Below, piece by piece: positions 49,606 through 60,000 of a stretch of 64,000 bases of DNA. Within the stretch, counting starts at the first letter, position 1. Each line of letters starts with the position of its first letter. The stretch covers positions 2,347,501 to 2,411,500 of the forward strand of contig NZ_JAUSZJ010000002.1 of the NCBI RefSeq assembly GCF_030817475.1, written 5' to 3'. The position numbers were made by a program, and so were the translations under genes. The notes beneath the pieces are model-generated. The model did no database searches. It was not told the origin of the DNA and saw only the letters and a program-made list of their open reading frames with translations. Source of the stretch: Streptomyces sp. V2I9 (GTDB lineage: Bacteria; Actinomycetota; Actinomycetes; Streptomycetales; Streptomycetaceae).

Positions 49606-50543
49606 GCAGCGCACCGAAGGTGGACGCCGCGCGCATCGGCCGCCGGAGGGCGGGGTCCCCGGGTGCCGGCCGGCCCGAAGCCCCCAAGGCCGGGCAGTCC
49701 CTCGCGGCGCGCATGGCCGCCCGCGCCGGGGGCGGCGTGATGCGGGTCTTCCTGATCCTGGTCGCCCTGTTCTGGCTGATGCCCACCATCGGCCTGCTGC
49801 TGTCCTCGCTGCGCGGGCCGCAGGACATCGCGGCGACCGGCTGGTGGAAGGTCTTCACCGCCCCGTCCGAGCTGACCTTCGACAACTACCAGAGGATTCT
49901 GGACAATTCGACGATCACCGGATCGCTGTTCAGCACGGTCATGATCACCGTGCCCTCCACCGTGCTGGTGGTGGTCATCGGCTCCCTCGCCGGATACGCC
50001 TTCGCGTGGATGGAGTTCCCCGGCCGGGACTGGTGGTTCCTGCTGGTCGTCGGGTTGCTGGTGGTGCCGGTGCAGGTCGCGCTGATCCCGGTCTCCGAAC
50101 TGTTCGGCGCCATCGGGATCTTCGAGACGACGCTCGGGGTGGTGCTGTTCCACACGGCGTTCGGCCTGCCGTTCGCGATCTTCCTGCTGCGGAACTTCTT
50201 CGCGGAGATCCCCCGTGAACTCCTGGAGGCGGCCCGGCTCGACGGGGCGGGCGAGATCCGGCTCTTCACCCGCGTCGTGATGCCGCTGGGCGGCCCGGCG
50301 ATCGCCTCGCTCGGGATCTTCCAGTTCCTGTGGGTGTGGAACGACATGCTGGTCGCCCTGATATTCGCGGACTCCGGGTCCCCGCCGATCACCGTGGCGC
50401 TCCAGCAGCAGGTACGCCAGTTCGGCAACAACATCGACGTGCTCGCGCCCGGCGCGTTCGTGTCGATGGTGATCCCGTTGGTGGTGTTCTTCGCCTTCCA
50501 GCGGCAGTTCGTCTCCGGCGTGATGGCGGGCGCGGTCAAGTAG
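49602..50543 (+). CDS. Sugar ABC permease (MalG type, second operon)
   Basis: 313 residues. A 45-residue Gly/Arg/Ala-rich cytoplasmic start precedes about six membrane helices; the EAA loop LLEAARLDGAGEIRLFTRVV is near residue 207 and the family end FQRQFVSGVMAGAVK is exact. ATG 49602 has GGAAGGAGG eight bases up. It completes the operon with the binding protein and first permease; no ATPase gene follows, only a hairpin at 50613. Confidence 0.9.
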   Translation: MSSAPKVDAARIGRRRAGSPGAGRPEAPKAGQSLAARMAARAGGGVMRVFLILVALFWLMPTIGLLLSSLRGPQDIAATGWWKVFTAPSELTFDNYQRILDNSTITGSLFSTVMITVPSTVLVVVIGSLAGYAFAWMEFPGRDWWFLLVVGLLVVPVQVALIPVSELFGAIGIFETTLGVVLFHTAFGLPFAIFLLRNFFAEIPRELLEAARLDGAGEIRLFTRVVMPLGGPAIASLGIFQFLWVWNDMLVALIFADSGSPPITVALQQQVRQFGNNIDVLAPGAFVSMVIPLVVFFAFQRQFVSGVMAGAVK

Positions 50544-50612
50544 CCGGCGCCACAGGGTCGTACGCCGTCCGGTACGCACACCCCCGGAACGCACAGATGT
50601 ACGTCAACACGG

Positions 50613-50642
50613 AGCGGCCCGGTTCCCCGGAACCGGGCCGCT
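50613..50642 (+). terminator. Terminator of the second sugar ABC operon
   Basis: Inverted repeat AGCGGCCCGGTTCC / GGAACCGGGCCGCT with a very tight centre, 70 bases past the permease stop. Confidence 0.65.
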
Positions 50643-50747
50643 TCGGCGTCCGCGTCCCCCGATTGCCGCGTCCGGCGTAACCCTGTCATTCCATCCGACG
50701 TTTGCGCTCTGCCTGGTTTCCGCGAACGATCGACCCATGGATGTGTA

Positions 50748-52973
50748 GTGCCCCGGTTCTCCGTCATCGTGCCCGCGTTCCGGGTCCAGGCGTATCTGCA
50801 CGCGTGTCTGGATTCGGTACTGGCCCAGTCCTTCAAGGACCACGAGATCATCGTGGTCGACGACTGCTCCCCCGACGCCTGCGGACCGATCGCCGACGAG
50901 TACGCCCGCCGGGACCCCCGCGTCACCGCGCTCCACCTGCCCCGCAACACCGGCCTGGGGCCCGCTCGCAACGCCGGGATGGACCGGGCGTCCGGCGACT
51001 ACCTGATCTTCCTCGACGGCGACGACACCCTGCTGCCGGACGCGCTCCAGACCATCGCCGACCGGATCGACGCGACCGGCGAGCCCGACGTCCTGATGTA
51101 CGACTACGCCCGTACGTACTGGACGGGCCGCAGCGTCCGCAACGTCCTGGGCGCCCTTCTCGACGAGACCGGCCCGGCCCGCTTCCGGCTCGCCGACCGC
51201 CCCGAGCTGCTGCGGCTCCTCATGGTCGTCTGGAACAAGGCGTACCGCCGCGCGTTCGTCGAGGCCGAGGGGTTCGCCTTCCCGCCCGGCTACTACGAGG
51301 ACACTCCCTGGACCTACCCGGTGCTGATGTCGGCCGGGTCGATCGCGGTGCTCGACGCGGTCTGCGTCTCCTACCGGCAGCGGCGGCGCGGCAACATCCT
51401 CTCCACCACCAGCGAGAAGCACCTCGACGTCTTCGACCAGTACGACCGGGTCTTCGCGTTCATCGACTCCCGTCCCGAACTCGCCCCGTGGCGACCGGTG
51501 ATATTCCGGCGCATGCTGGACCACTTCTCCGCGCTGTACGCCTCCCGGTCCCGGCTCCCGTCGCACAGCCGCGCCGCGTTCTTCCGCCGCGCCACCGCCT
51601 CCTGCCGGCGCCACCACACGCCCGGCACCCCGGTCCCGCGCCGCGCGCGGCTGCGCCACGGACTGCTGCGGCTCGGCGCGCGGCGCACCTACCGGGCGCT
51701 CTCGGGCGCCCAGCGCCTCGGCGGGCGGCTGCGCACGGGGGCGGCGGCCGTACGGCGGGCGGTGCGGGGCGCGGCACTGCGGGCGCACTACCGGATCCAG
51801 TCGCGGCTGCCGCTGCGCACCCGCGACGCGGTGTTCACCGCGCGGGGCGGCGCGTACGCGGGCAGCCCGGCGGCGATCGAGGCGAAGGTCCGCGAGCTGG
51901 CGCCGGGGATGCGGACGGCCTGGATCTGCCGGCCCGCCGACGCCCACACGGTGCCGACCGGCACCCGGCACCTCGCGCCCGGCACGTTCGCCCACGGGGC
52001 GGCGCTGGCCCGCTCGGCGTACCTGGTGAACGACGGCTCCTTCGACCGGCAGCTGGTCAAGCGGCGCGGCCAGATCGTGCTCCAGACGCACGAGGGCACG
52101 CCGCTGCGGACCGTGGGCACCGACCTGCTGGACCGGCCCGCCGCCGCCCGCGGCACCGACTTCGAGGAACTGCTGCGCGCGGTGGACACCTGGGACTACT
52201 CCCTCTCCGCGAACCCGCACTCCACCCTCGTACGGGAGCGGGCCTATCCGTCCGCGTACACGACGCTGGAGTACGGCTCTCCGCGCAACGACGTGTACCA
52301 CCGCACCGGTCCGGCCGAGGTGGCCCGGCTGCGGGAGACGCTGGGCGTGCCGGAGGGCACAACCGCCCTGCTGTACGCCCCGGTGCCCCGCGACTACCGG
52401 CGGGTCCAGCGGCCCGCCCTCGATCTGGAGCGGCTGCTCCGGATGCTGGGCCCGCGGTTCGTGGTCCTGGCCCGGACGCCCCTCCCGGCGGACCCCGCGC
52501 GCCGCGCGCCGCACCCCCGGATCATCGACGTCAGCGCCCACCGCTCCGTGGAGACCCTGGCGCTCGCCTCGGACGCCCTGATCACCGACTACGCGTCGCT
52601 GATGTTCGACTACGCCAACCTGGACCGCCCGGTGGTGCTGCACCTCCCCGACATCGAGGCGTACGAGGCGTCGCGGGGCACGTACTTCGACATCACCGCG
52701 TTCCCGCCCGGCGTCGTGGTCCGGAGCCAGGACGAACTGGTCGACGTCCTCACCACGGACCACTGGCGCGGCTCCCACGCAGCGCAGCTGCGGGCCGCGT
52801 TCCGGGCCCGGTTCTGCCCGTACGACGACGGGTTCGCCGCCGAGCGGGTGGTGCGGCGGGTCTTCCTCGGGGAGACGGACGGGCTGCCGCTGCCGGTGCC
52901 GTACGCAGCCCGCCGGACTCCGGCGGCGGCCCTGCCCGCGCAGGACGGGGCCGGGGCGGCGGTCCGGGGCTGA
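50748..52973 (+). CDS. Bifunctional GT2 glycosyltransferase/CDP-glycerol-type glycerophosphotransferase
   Basis: 741 residues. An N-terminal GT2 domain (1-300: VIVPAFRVQAYLHACLDSVL, VVDDCSPD near 40, FLDGDDTLLPD near 90) is joined through an Arg/Ala-rich linker to a TagF/TarF-like domain (about 360-735) with ETHEGTPLRTVGTD-like, YGSPRNDVYHR and LITDYASLMFDYANLDRP near 612. Such enzymes polymerise teichoic-acid-like chains at the inner membrane face. GTG 50748 follows the domain start. It is the only plus-strand member of the cluster besides the one at the right edge; its last 364 bases are overlapped by the convergent GT4 frame. Confidence 0.87.
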   Translation: MPRFSVIVPAFRVQAYLHACLDSVLAQSFKDHEIIVVDDCSPDACGPIADEYARRDPRVTALHLPRNTGLGPARNAGMDRASGDYLIFLDGDDTLLPDALQTIADRIDATGEPDVLMYDYARTYWTGRSVRNVLGALLDETGPARFRLADRPELLRLLMVVWNKAYRRAFVEAEGFAFPPGYYEDTPWTYPVLMSAGSIAVLDAVCVSYRQRRRGNILSTTSEKHLDVFDQYDRVFAFIDSRPELAPWRPVIFRRMLDHFSALYASRSRLPSHSRAAFFRRATASCRRHHTPGTPVPRRARLRHGLLRLGARRTYRALSGAQRLGGRLRTGAAAVRRAVRGAALRAHYRIQSRLPLRTRDAVFTARGGAYAGSPAAIEAKVRELAPGMRTAWICRPADAHTVPTGTRHLAPGTFAHGAALARSAYLVNDGSFDRQLVKRRGQIVLQTHEGTPLRTVGTDLLDRPAAARGTDFEELLRAVDTWDYSLSANPHSTLVRERAYPSAYTTLEYGSPRNDVYHRTGPAEVARLRETLGVPEGTTALLYAPVPRDYRRVQRPALDLERLLRMLGPRFVVLARTPLPADPARRAPHPRIIDVSAHRSVETLALASDALITDYASLMFDYANLDRPVVLHLPDIEAYEASRGTYFDITAFPPGVVVRSQDELVDVLTTDHWRGSHAAQLRAAFRARFCPYDDGFAAERVVRRVFLGETDGLPLPVPYAARRTPAAALPAQDGAGAAVRG

Positions 52974-54148
52974 AGCCCGGACCGCCTCGGGCACGGCGGG
53001 TGCTCACAGCGTTCGAGGAACGCGAACAGCTCCTCCCAGCGGCGCAGCGCCTCAGGCTCGGAGAACCGCTGGACGCCGGACCGGGCGCGCGCGCCCATCG
53101 CGTCGCGCAGCCGGGGGTTGCCGGTGAGCCGCAGCAGCCGGTCGGCGAGGGCGTCGATGTCCCCGGCGGGGGCCAGGAGCCCGTCCTCGCCGTCGCGGAC
53201 GATCTCACGGACGCCGGGCGCGCAGTCGAACGCCGCGCAGGGCACGCCGCTGGCCATCGCCTCCAGCAGGGCGAGCGGGAAGCCCTCGCCGCGGGAGGAC
53301 TGGACGAAGACGGAGGCCCCGGCCAGGGATTGCTCCACGTCGTCGGTGCGGCCCATCCACTCCACGGACCCGTCGAGGCCGAGGCCGGTGCACTGGGCCT
53401 TGAGCGCGGCTTCGTCCTCGCCGGCCCCGTAGATCCGCAGCCGCCAGTCGGGGCGGGCGGGGGCGACCAGGGCCCAGGTGTCCAGGAGGAGGTCGATGCC
53501 CTTCTGGTCGCTGAGCCGGCCGATGGCGGCGACGGTCCTCTCGCTGCGCGGGGAGGGCACTCCGGGGAGGCGGGCGAGGGCGTTGGGCAGGAAGCCGACG
53601 TTGTTCATGCCGTCCCCGGCCCACCGGTCGGCGTCCTCCTCGGTGAGGACGAGCCAGTGGTCGAGGTCCTTGTAGTGGTTCTTGATCCAGCGGTAGCGGT
53701 GGCTCGCACGGGAGTAGTCGTAGGACTCGTGGCTCATCCCGATGACGCGCAGCCCGGTGGTGTCGGCCTCTCCGACCCACTCCATCGCCCAGACCTGGGT
53801 GACGATGACGATCGCGCCGGGGCGGGCGCCGGCGAAGATCCCGGAGAGCCGGGCGACCGCCTGCTTCTTCGCGGCGGCCCGCGCGGCCTCCCTGCGCCGG
53901 GTGGGGACGCGGAAGCGGTCGCGGACGCCGTGGGGCGTCCAGGGGGTCGGGGGGTGCGCGGGGTAGAGGGCGGTGACGGGATGGGCCGGCCGCTCGGGCA
54001 GCGCCATCTTGAGGTCGGAGGCGTGGATGCCGATGGCGTGGACCCGGTGGCCCCGCTCGGTGAAGAGGCGGGCGGTCTGGTGCATCCAGCCGGTGACGCC
54101 GCCGAGTTCGTCGGTGCTGTTGGAGACGATGAAGATGTCGCGGCTCAT
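52610..54148 (-). CDS. GT4 family glycosyltransferase with run-on C-terminus
   Basis: 512 codons. Residues 1-385 are a complete GT4 (GT-B) transferase: VSNSTDELGGVTGWMHQTAR start, VAAIGRLSDQKGIDLLLDTW near 215, and the donor-binding SRGEGFPLALLEAMASGVPC near 290. The last 125 codons have no stop and run antisense through the end of the convergent gene to 52610; they do not look like protein (Ser/Arg/Thr-rich). Either the overlap is tolerated or a stop was lost. ATG 54148 overlaps the stop of the next gene upstream (ATGA). Likely role: sugar decoration of the wall polymer. Confidence 0.8.
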   Translation of the reverse strand: MSRDIFIVSNSTDELGGVTGWMHQTARLFTERGHRVHAIGIHASDLKMALPERPAHPVTALYPAHPPTPWTPHGVRDRFRVPTRRREAARAAAKKQAVARLSGIFAGARPGAIVIVTQVWAMEWVGEADTTGLRVIGMSHESYDYSRASHRYRWIKNHYKDLDHWLVLTEEDADRWAGDGMNNVGFLPNALARLPGVPSPRSERTVAAIGRLSDQKGIDLLLDTWALVAPARPDWRLRIYGAGEDEAALKAQCTGLGLDGSVEWMGRTDDVEQSLAGASVFVQSSRGEGFPLALLEAMASGVPCAAFDCAPGVREIVRDGEDGLLAPAGDIDALADRLLRLTGNPRLRDAMGARARSGVQRFSEPEALRRWEELFAFLERCEHPPCPRRSGLQPRTAAPAPSCAGRAAAGVRRAAYGTGSGSPSVSPRKTRRTTRSAANPSSYGQNRARNAARSCAAWEPRQWSVVRTSTSSSWLRTTTPGGNAVMSKYVPRDASYASMSGRCSTTGRSRLA

Positions 54149-57024
54149 CGGCCGGCCCCCCGGTCGTGGTCGGTGATGTGACGGGTGTCCCGGCAGATCT
54201 TGGGACCGAAGACGGCGGCGACGGTTCTGCGGGCGGCGTCGCCCCGGTCGTAGGGCCCGAACTGCCGGACGAACTCCCGGCGCCGGTCGGCCCACCGGGC
54301 GTCGGACTTCTTCAGTTCGGCGAGGACCCCGAACAGCTCCTCCGGGGTCGCGGTGACCGGCCCCGGCGCCTTCTCCCGCAGGTCGAAGTAGCTGCCGCGC
54401 TCGGCCGCGTACGCGTCGAGGTCGGGGGCGAACAGGACGACGGGCCGGTCGAGGAGGGCGAAGTCGAACATGATGGACGAGTAGTCGGTGATCAACACGT
54501 CGGTGATCGCCAGGAGTTCGCTGGTGTCGTGGTGGCGGGAGACGTCCACGACGGTGCCGGGCGGGCAGACGGGCAGCCGCGCGGACTCCAGGTAGTGGGA
54601 GCGCACCAGCAGCGTGTGGGTGTCGCCGAACCGCTCCGCGAACTCCCGTACGTCCAGCAGCAGTCGGCTCCTGCGCTGTTTGCCGGGCCCGCCCCGGAAG
54701 GTCGGGGCGTACAGCACGGTCCTCCGGTGGTCGTCCAGCCCCAGTTCCGCCGCGAGGGGCGGGCGGGGCAGCCGTCCTTCGGTCTCGGCCCGGTCGCGCT
54801 CCGCGATCAGGACGTCGTTGCGCGGATAGCCGGTGCGCAGGAGGCGTTCCTCGGGCAGCCGGTAGGCGCGGGCCAGGGTGGCCACGTCGTGCTCGGAGCG
54901 GACGAGGAAGTGGTCGAAGCGGTCCACGGCCCGCCGGAGCCGTTCGCGCTGCGGGGCGTTCTGGAGCCGTACGCGGGTCTCGTCGAAGCCCATCCGCTTG
55001 TACGCGGAACCGTGCCAGGTCTGGAGGTACGTGGTGTGCGGGGGTTTGCGCAGGTGCTGCGGGAAGCCCTGGTTGTCCACCCAGTACTCGGCGCGGGCCA
55101 GCGCCCACAGGTAGCGCCAGGACCAGCGGCGTACGAGGCGGGCGTCCTCGGGGAAGCCGGCCGGGGAGGGGTCGTAGGACCAGGTGGCGCGCAGTCTCAG
55201 GCCCTGGCGGCGGATCTCCTCGTACACGGCGCGCGGACTGTCGCCGTAGCAGGTGCCCATGTGGCTCTCGAAGACGACGGAGCCCCGGCGGACGGGGAGG
55301 CGGGTGAGCCAGGTGTTGTAGACGGGGGCCTTGAAGCCGCGGGAGCGGTAGCGGTCCAGCCGCTTGCGCAGGGCCCGGACGAGGAGCTTCGCCTTGCGGG
55401 CGGGGCGGAACCGGGTGGCGTAGCGGGCCAGGCGGTGGGCGGTACGGGCCGGGCGGCGGCGGGCGGTCAGCCGGAGCGCGAAGTGGTCCTTGAGCGTGAT
55501 GTAGGGCTCCCAGGTGTCCCCGGTGAGCCGCCCGAGCCGGGGGCGGGCGGCGAACCGCACCGCTTCCGCCACCTGGTCCTGCGGGGCGAAGAGGTCGCTG
55601 ACGGACCGGGGCCCGTCGGCGCCCCCCGCCCGTACGGTCAGCCGCGCGTCCCACGCCGTGTCGCGGAGGCCGAGGGGGCGCAGGCGGCGCGTGACGTCGA
55701 TCCGCGCGCGCCAGGTGATCCCGTTGCCGTCGTGCCGGACCTCCTCGATCGGGAACGCGACGGCGTGCGCCCCGCCGCGGGCCCGGAACTCCAGGGTGGC
55801 GGTGAGCGGGGTGCCGGGGCCGGGGCCGGTGTGGCCGGGCAGCACGAGGCGGCCTTCGAGCAGCAGGCATCCCTGCTCGGCGGTGGCGCGGGTGAGCCGG
55901 TTCATCAGCCGCATCTCGCCGAATGTGCGGTACTGGTGGCCGAGTCCGGTGACGTCGAAGGCCGGCTCGGCCGGGTCGCCGGCCCAGCCGATCCGCCCGT
56001 CCCGGCCCGCCGTCAGGGGTGCGCACACGGTGGCGGGGCGGCTCAGCGCGTAGGCGGCGGCGAGGACCCCTTCGGCGTCGCCCCGCGCCAGCAGCGCCAC
56101 GGCGACCCGCTCCAGCGGAGGCAGTTCCGGTACGCCGGTGCGGAAGGGGCCGGTCAGCACACGGGCGGCGGTGGCGGCGGCCCGGTCGCGGAGGGCGGCG
56201 GGAAGCCGGGGGAAGGACCGGGCGAGCGGCACCAGGTGGTCGCGGGCGAACGCCGTCTCCCGCTCCGCTCGCAGGTCGGGCAGTCCTTGGGCGACGAGGG
56301 TGTCGGCGACCCGGTGGTGGGCCTCGACGAGGGCGGCGAGGTCGCGGGCCCGGTCGGGGACGGCCCGCCCGGTCACGACGAGGCGGCGGACCAGGGCGAT
56401 CCGGCCGACCGCTGCCGCGGCGAGCGGGCCGAACAGGATCTCGCCGTGCGCCAGGTCCTCCTCGTACCGCAGCCCGTGCTGCCGGGCGGCCTCGCGGCGC
56501 AGGCAGAATCCGGTCACCAGGGCGTCCCTGACGACGAGTTCGGGGGCCTCGGTGCAGCGGTTGAGGGTGCGCGAGCGGGCGTACAGGCCGCCCTGCCAGG
56601 ACGGCTCGCGCTCCTTGCCGGTCTCGTCGGCGGCCAGGCTCCAGCGGCCGGCGACGAGATCGGCGCGGCTGGTCTCCCCGGCCTGCCAGAGGTTGCGGCA
56701 GGCGTGGCGCTGGAGGCGCTCGCCGGGGGTGAGGACCAGGACGTACCGGCCGGTCGCCGCGTCGAGGCCGGCGTTGCGCAGGGCCCCGGTGGTGCGGACG
56801 GCGGGGTCGGCGTGGACGAGGCGGACCCGCCCGGAGGCCCGGTCCGCGAGGGTGCGGGCCGCGGCGTGGAGGGCCGGGGCGGCGGCGGAGGCGAGGACCA
56901 CGACGGCTTCGACGCCGCGCAGCGACTGGCCGAGCACGGAGGCGACGGAGGCACGCAGGGCATCCGCGCCGCCCGCCGCTCCGCCGTCCCCGCCGCCGGT
57001 GATGACACAGCTGAAGTCGATCAC
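54145..57024 (-). CDS. Bifunctional GT2-like/CDP-glycerol-type glycerophosphotransferase, 959 residues
   Basis: The N-terminal GT2-like domain (1-240) is degenerate: where DDGSxD is expected there is VVLASAAAP, and the first strand is FSCVITGGGDGG, so it may be inactive or altered. A middle beta-rich region (about 390-540) follows, then a TagF-like domain (about 570-950) with FESHMGTCYGDSPRAVYEE, LQTWHGSAYKRMG, TGYPRNDVL, and ITDYSSIMFDFALLDRPVV near 845. GTG 57024 overlaps the upstream stop (GTGA), and its own stop overlaps the GT4 start. It belongs to a translationally coupled wall-polymer operon. Confidence 0.85.
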   Translation of the reverse strand: MIDFSCVITGGGDGGAAGGADALRASVASVLGQSLRGVEAVVVLASAAAPALHAAARTLADRASGRVRLVHADPAVRTTGALRNAGLDAATGRYVLVLTPGERLQRHACRNLWQAGETSRADLVAGRWSLAADETGKEREPSWQGGLYARSRTLNRCTEAPELVVRDALVTGFCLRREAARQHGLRYEEDLAHGEILFGPLAAAAVGRIALVRRLVVTGRAVPDRARDLAALVEAHHRVADTLVAQGLPDLRAERETAFARDHLVPLARSFPRLPAALRDRAAATAARVLTGPFRTGVPELPPLERVAVALLARGDAEGVLAAAYALSRPATVCAPLTAGRDGRIGWAGDPAEPAFDVTGLGHQYRTFGEMRLMNRLTRATAEQGCLLLEGRLVLPGHTGPGPGTPLTATLEFRARGGAHAVAFPIEEVRHDGNGITWRARIDVTRRLRPLGLRDTAWDARLTVRAGGADGPRSVSDLFAPQDQVAEAVRFAARPRLGRLTGDTWEPYITLKDHFALRLTARRRPARTAHRLARYATRFRPARKAKLLVRALRKRLDRYRSRGFKAPVYNTWLTRLPVRRGSVVFESHMGTCYGDSPRAVYEEIRRQGLRLRATWSYDPSPAGFPEDARLVRRWSWRYLWALARAEYWVDNQGFPQHLRKPPHTTYLQTWHGSAYKRMGFDETRVRLQNAPQRERLRRAVDRFDHFLVRSEHDVATLARAYRLPEERLLRTGYPRNDVLIAERDRAETEGRLPRPPLAAELGLDDHRRTVLYAPTFRGGPGKQRRSRLLLDVREFAERFGDTHTLLVRSHYLESARLPVCPPGTVVDVSRHHDTSELLAITDVLITDYSSIMFDFALLDRPVVLFAPDLDAYAAERGSYFDLREKAPGPVTATPEELFGVLAELKKSDARWADRRREFVRQFGPYDRGDAARRTVAAVFGPKICRDTRHITDHDRGAGR

Positions 57025-60000
57025 GCCTGCTCCCCCTCGATGGTCCGGTCGCCCTTGAGCATCCGGTCGACGACGCCTGCGGCGGCGGTCCCGTCGTCGA
57101 GGTCGCAGAACGCCTCCCGGAACCGCTCGTAGGCGTCCCGGTATTCGGCGGTGGCGGTCTCCGGGTGGCGCAGGGCGGCGACGATCGCGGCGGAGTCGGG
57201 GATCAGGGGGCCGGGGGCGCGGCGCTCGAAGTCGAAGCAGAAGCCGCGCAGGGTGTCGCGGTAGTGGGCCAGGTCGTGGGTGTGGAAGAGCATCGGGCGG
57301 CCGGTCTGTGCGAAGTCGAACATGATCGAGGAGTAGTCCGTGACCAACGCGTCGCTGATCAGCAGCAGTTCGGCGACGTCCGGGTAGCGGGAGACGTCCC
57401 GGACGAAAGCGGTGTCGGGCACGCTCCCGCCGACGAGGTAGTGCCGCCGGACCAGCAGGACGTGGTCCTCGCCGAGGGCCCGGCGCGCCAGTTCCAGGTC
57501 GAGGGGGAGGTCGGGGGCGTACCGTCCGCCCTGCCGGGGCCGGTCCTCGCGCCAGGTGGGGGCGTACAGGATCACCCGCCGCCCCTCGGGGATCGCAAGC
57601 CGTTCGCGTACGGCGGTGGCGACCTTGCCCCGGTCGGGGGCGTACAGCAGGTCGTTGCGCGGGTAGCCGCACTCCAGGACCTCGCCGGAGTAGCCGAAGG
57701 CGCGGCGCAGGACCGGGGTGGAGAAGCTGTTCGGGGAGACGAGGACGCTCCACTGGGCGGACCGGTGCTCCATGGACGCCATGTACGCGGCGTCGGCGTG
57801 CGGGGTGCCCGCGAGGTCGCGGCCGATGCGCTTGAGCGGGGTGCCGTGCCACGTCTGGACGACGCACTGGCCCTCGGCCCGCTCGAACCACTGGGGCAGG
57901 TGGGTGTTGGTGACGATCCACCGGCTGCGGGCCAGCGCCTCGTGCCATGCGGCGCTGTGCAGGGCGACGGGCCGGACCCCTTCGGGCACGGCGGCCTGCT
58001 GGTCGCGCACCACCCACAGGTGCTCGATGTCCCGCCCGCGTGCGGCCAGTTCGCGGTGGACGGCGCGGGGCGAGTCGGAGAACTGACGGCCGTCGAAGCT
58101 GGAGTAGAGGACGGCGGGCCGCAGGTCGTCCGCCGTGCGGGCACGGAGGGCCGCATACCGTTCGCGCTGGATGCGCTGCCCGTACGGGCCCCGCTCCGCG
58201 AGGGGGAGGGCGCTGCCGGACTCCAGGACGAGCCGGTCGTGGTGGCGCCGCTGGAGGACGAAGTCGCGTCCGTGAGCGGTCCGTCGGCGCGGCAGGGAGT
58301 GGTGGAGGGGGGTGCTCGCACGGAGTGGCCGGTACGCCTCCGCCTCCCGCTCCCCCGGTGCGCGCAGGAAGAGGTACCAGCGCCCTTCGCCCAACGGCAG
58401 TGCCCCGCCGATGCCTTCTACGGCAGCGGGCGCGAACACGGCGCGGAAGCCGTCGCCGCCCGGCCGTTCCAGGGGTACGGCGACCTCTTCCTGGTGGCCG
58501 CTGTGGCGCAGGACGAGTTCGTGGCCGGTGCCGGTGGGCTCGGGGAACGTTCCGGAGAGGGCGAGTTCGCCCGCCTCCGTCCAGGCCGCGGAGGTGACGA
58601 CGGGCTGCACGGCCCGGTCGGTGAGGACGAGGTCGCCCGAGGGGTTGGGGGCCGCGTACAGCTCACGGCCGCCCCGCAGCGGATAGCGTCCGTCCGGGTC
58701 GTCGGTCCGTGCGGCGACCGTCAACGGCTGCCCGTCGGTCACGAGTTGGACGCCCCAGATGTCGTCCTCCCCCCGGAAGGCACTGAGCGGGACATCGGCC
58801 GAGCGGGTTCCGGCCGAGCCGCGCAGCGCGAACTCCCGTGTCTCCTTGGTACGCCACTCGGTGAGCCGGAGCGCGACCGGTCCGGTGGCCCCCAGGACCT
58901 TCACCTCCAGACGTACGGCGTCCTCGGCCGCCGACTGCCCGGTCAGGACGGCGGCGACGCGTTCGGTGCGCAGTTCCAGCTTGTTGCCGGAGAGGACGGG
59001 GACGATCCGGGTCCCTTCACCGGTGTACGTCACGGCGGGCGGGGCCGGGGTGCCGACGAGCCGCATCGGCCCGCGGCGCGGCCGCCCCGCGCCGACGACG
59101 ACGGCCTCCGGCTTCCAGGTCGTCCGGGCGTGGCCGGCCTTCCCGCTCCTTCCGGTGAGCGCGCGGGGGTCGATGACGGCCTCGAATCCGGCACGGTCGT
59201 AGCGGTGCAGGGAGCGGCCGGAGCGGGCGGTGGCCTCCTCACCGCCGGCCGGGCGCAGCCGCAGCGGGACGAGCCGCTTCCCTGAGCGCAGCCAGCCGAG
59301 CCGGGGCGGTCCGCCGGGGGCGTTGCGCACGTAGGCGTACCCGGTGAGGTGCAGCAGCCCGTCACGCCAGACGGCCTCGGTGAGGTGGGCGTGCACGGGC
59401 AGGTCGGAGGAGGCGAGGGCGGTGACGGCGGGCGGCAGCGGGTCGCGGACGGCGGGGTGGTGGGCGCGGGGGCGGAGGAGTCCGCGTACGTGGAAGGTGT
59501 CCCGGTCCTTCTTCTCGTCGGCGATGAGGGCGAGGAGTTCGGGGAGGCGGCGTTCCCTGATGAGCTCCCATTTGACCCGCAGGTGCAGGGGCAGGGAGGC
59601 GAGGACACCGGGTTCGACGGTGGCGGCGAAGGCGCCCGCGTGTCGCAGGAAGGCTTCGTGGAACTCGGCGTCGCCGTCCGGGAGGGCCTCGATGAACAGC
59701 CACAGGTCGCCGGAGAGGACGTGCGCGTCGTAGCGCCGCTTGGCCTCGGCCGTCCCCGCCGCTCCCGGCTCGCCGGGCCGCTCCGCGAGGAAGCGGCTGA
59801 CCGTGGTGACGGCGGTGACCCGGTCGCGGATGCCTCGGGGGACGGCCCGCCGCGTGGTGATCGAGCCGTCGCGGTCGCGCCAGTGGTAGACGGGCTCCTC
59901 GACGACGTCCACCGAACGCGCCAGGAAGTGCGCGGGCAGGACGACGGCGATGTCCTCGTACAGCACCCCGGTGGGGAAGGCGAACGCGTGCTCGTCCCAG

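Noticed and set aside
54166..57132. 988-codon plus-strand frame over the wall-polymer gene
   Set aside because: Shadow of the minus-strand transferase; no domain recognised and no ribosome site.
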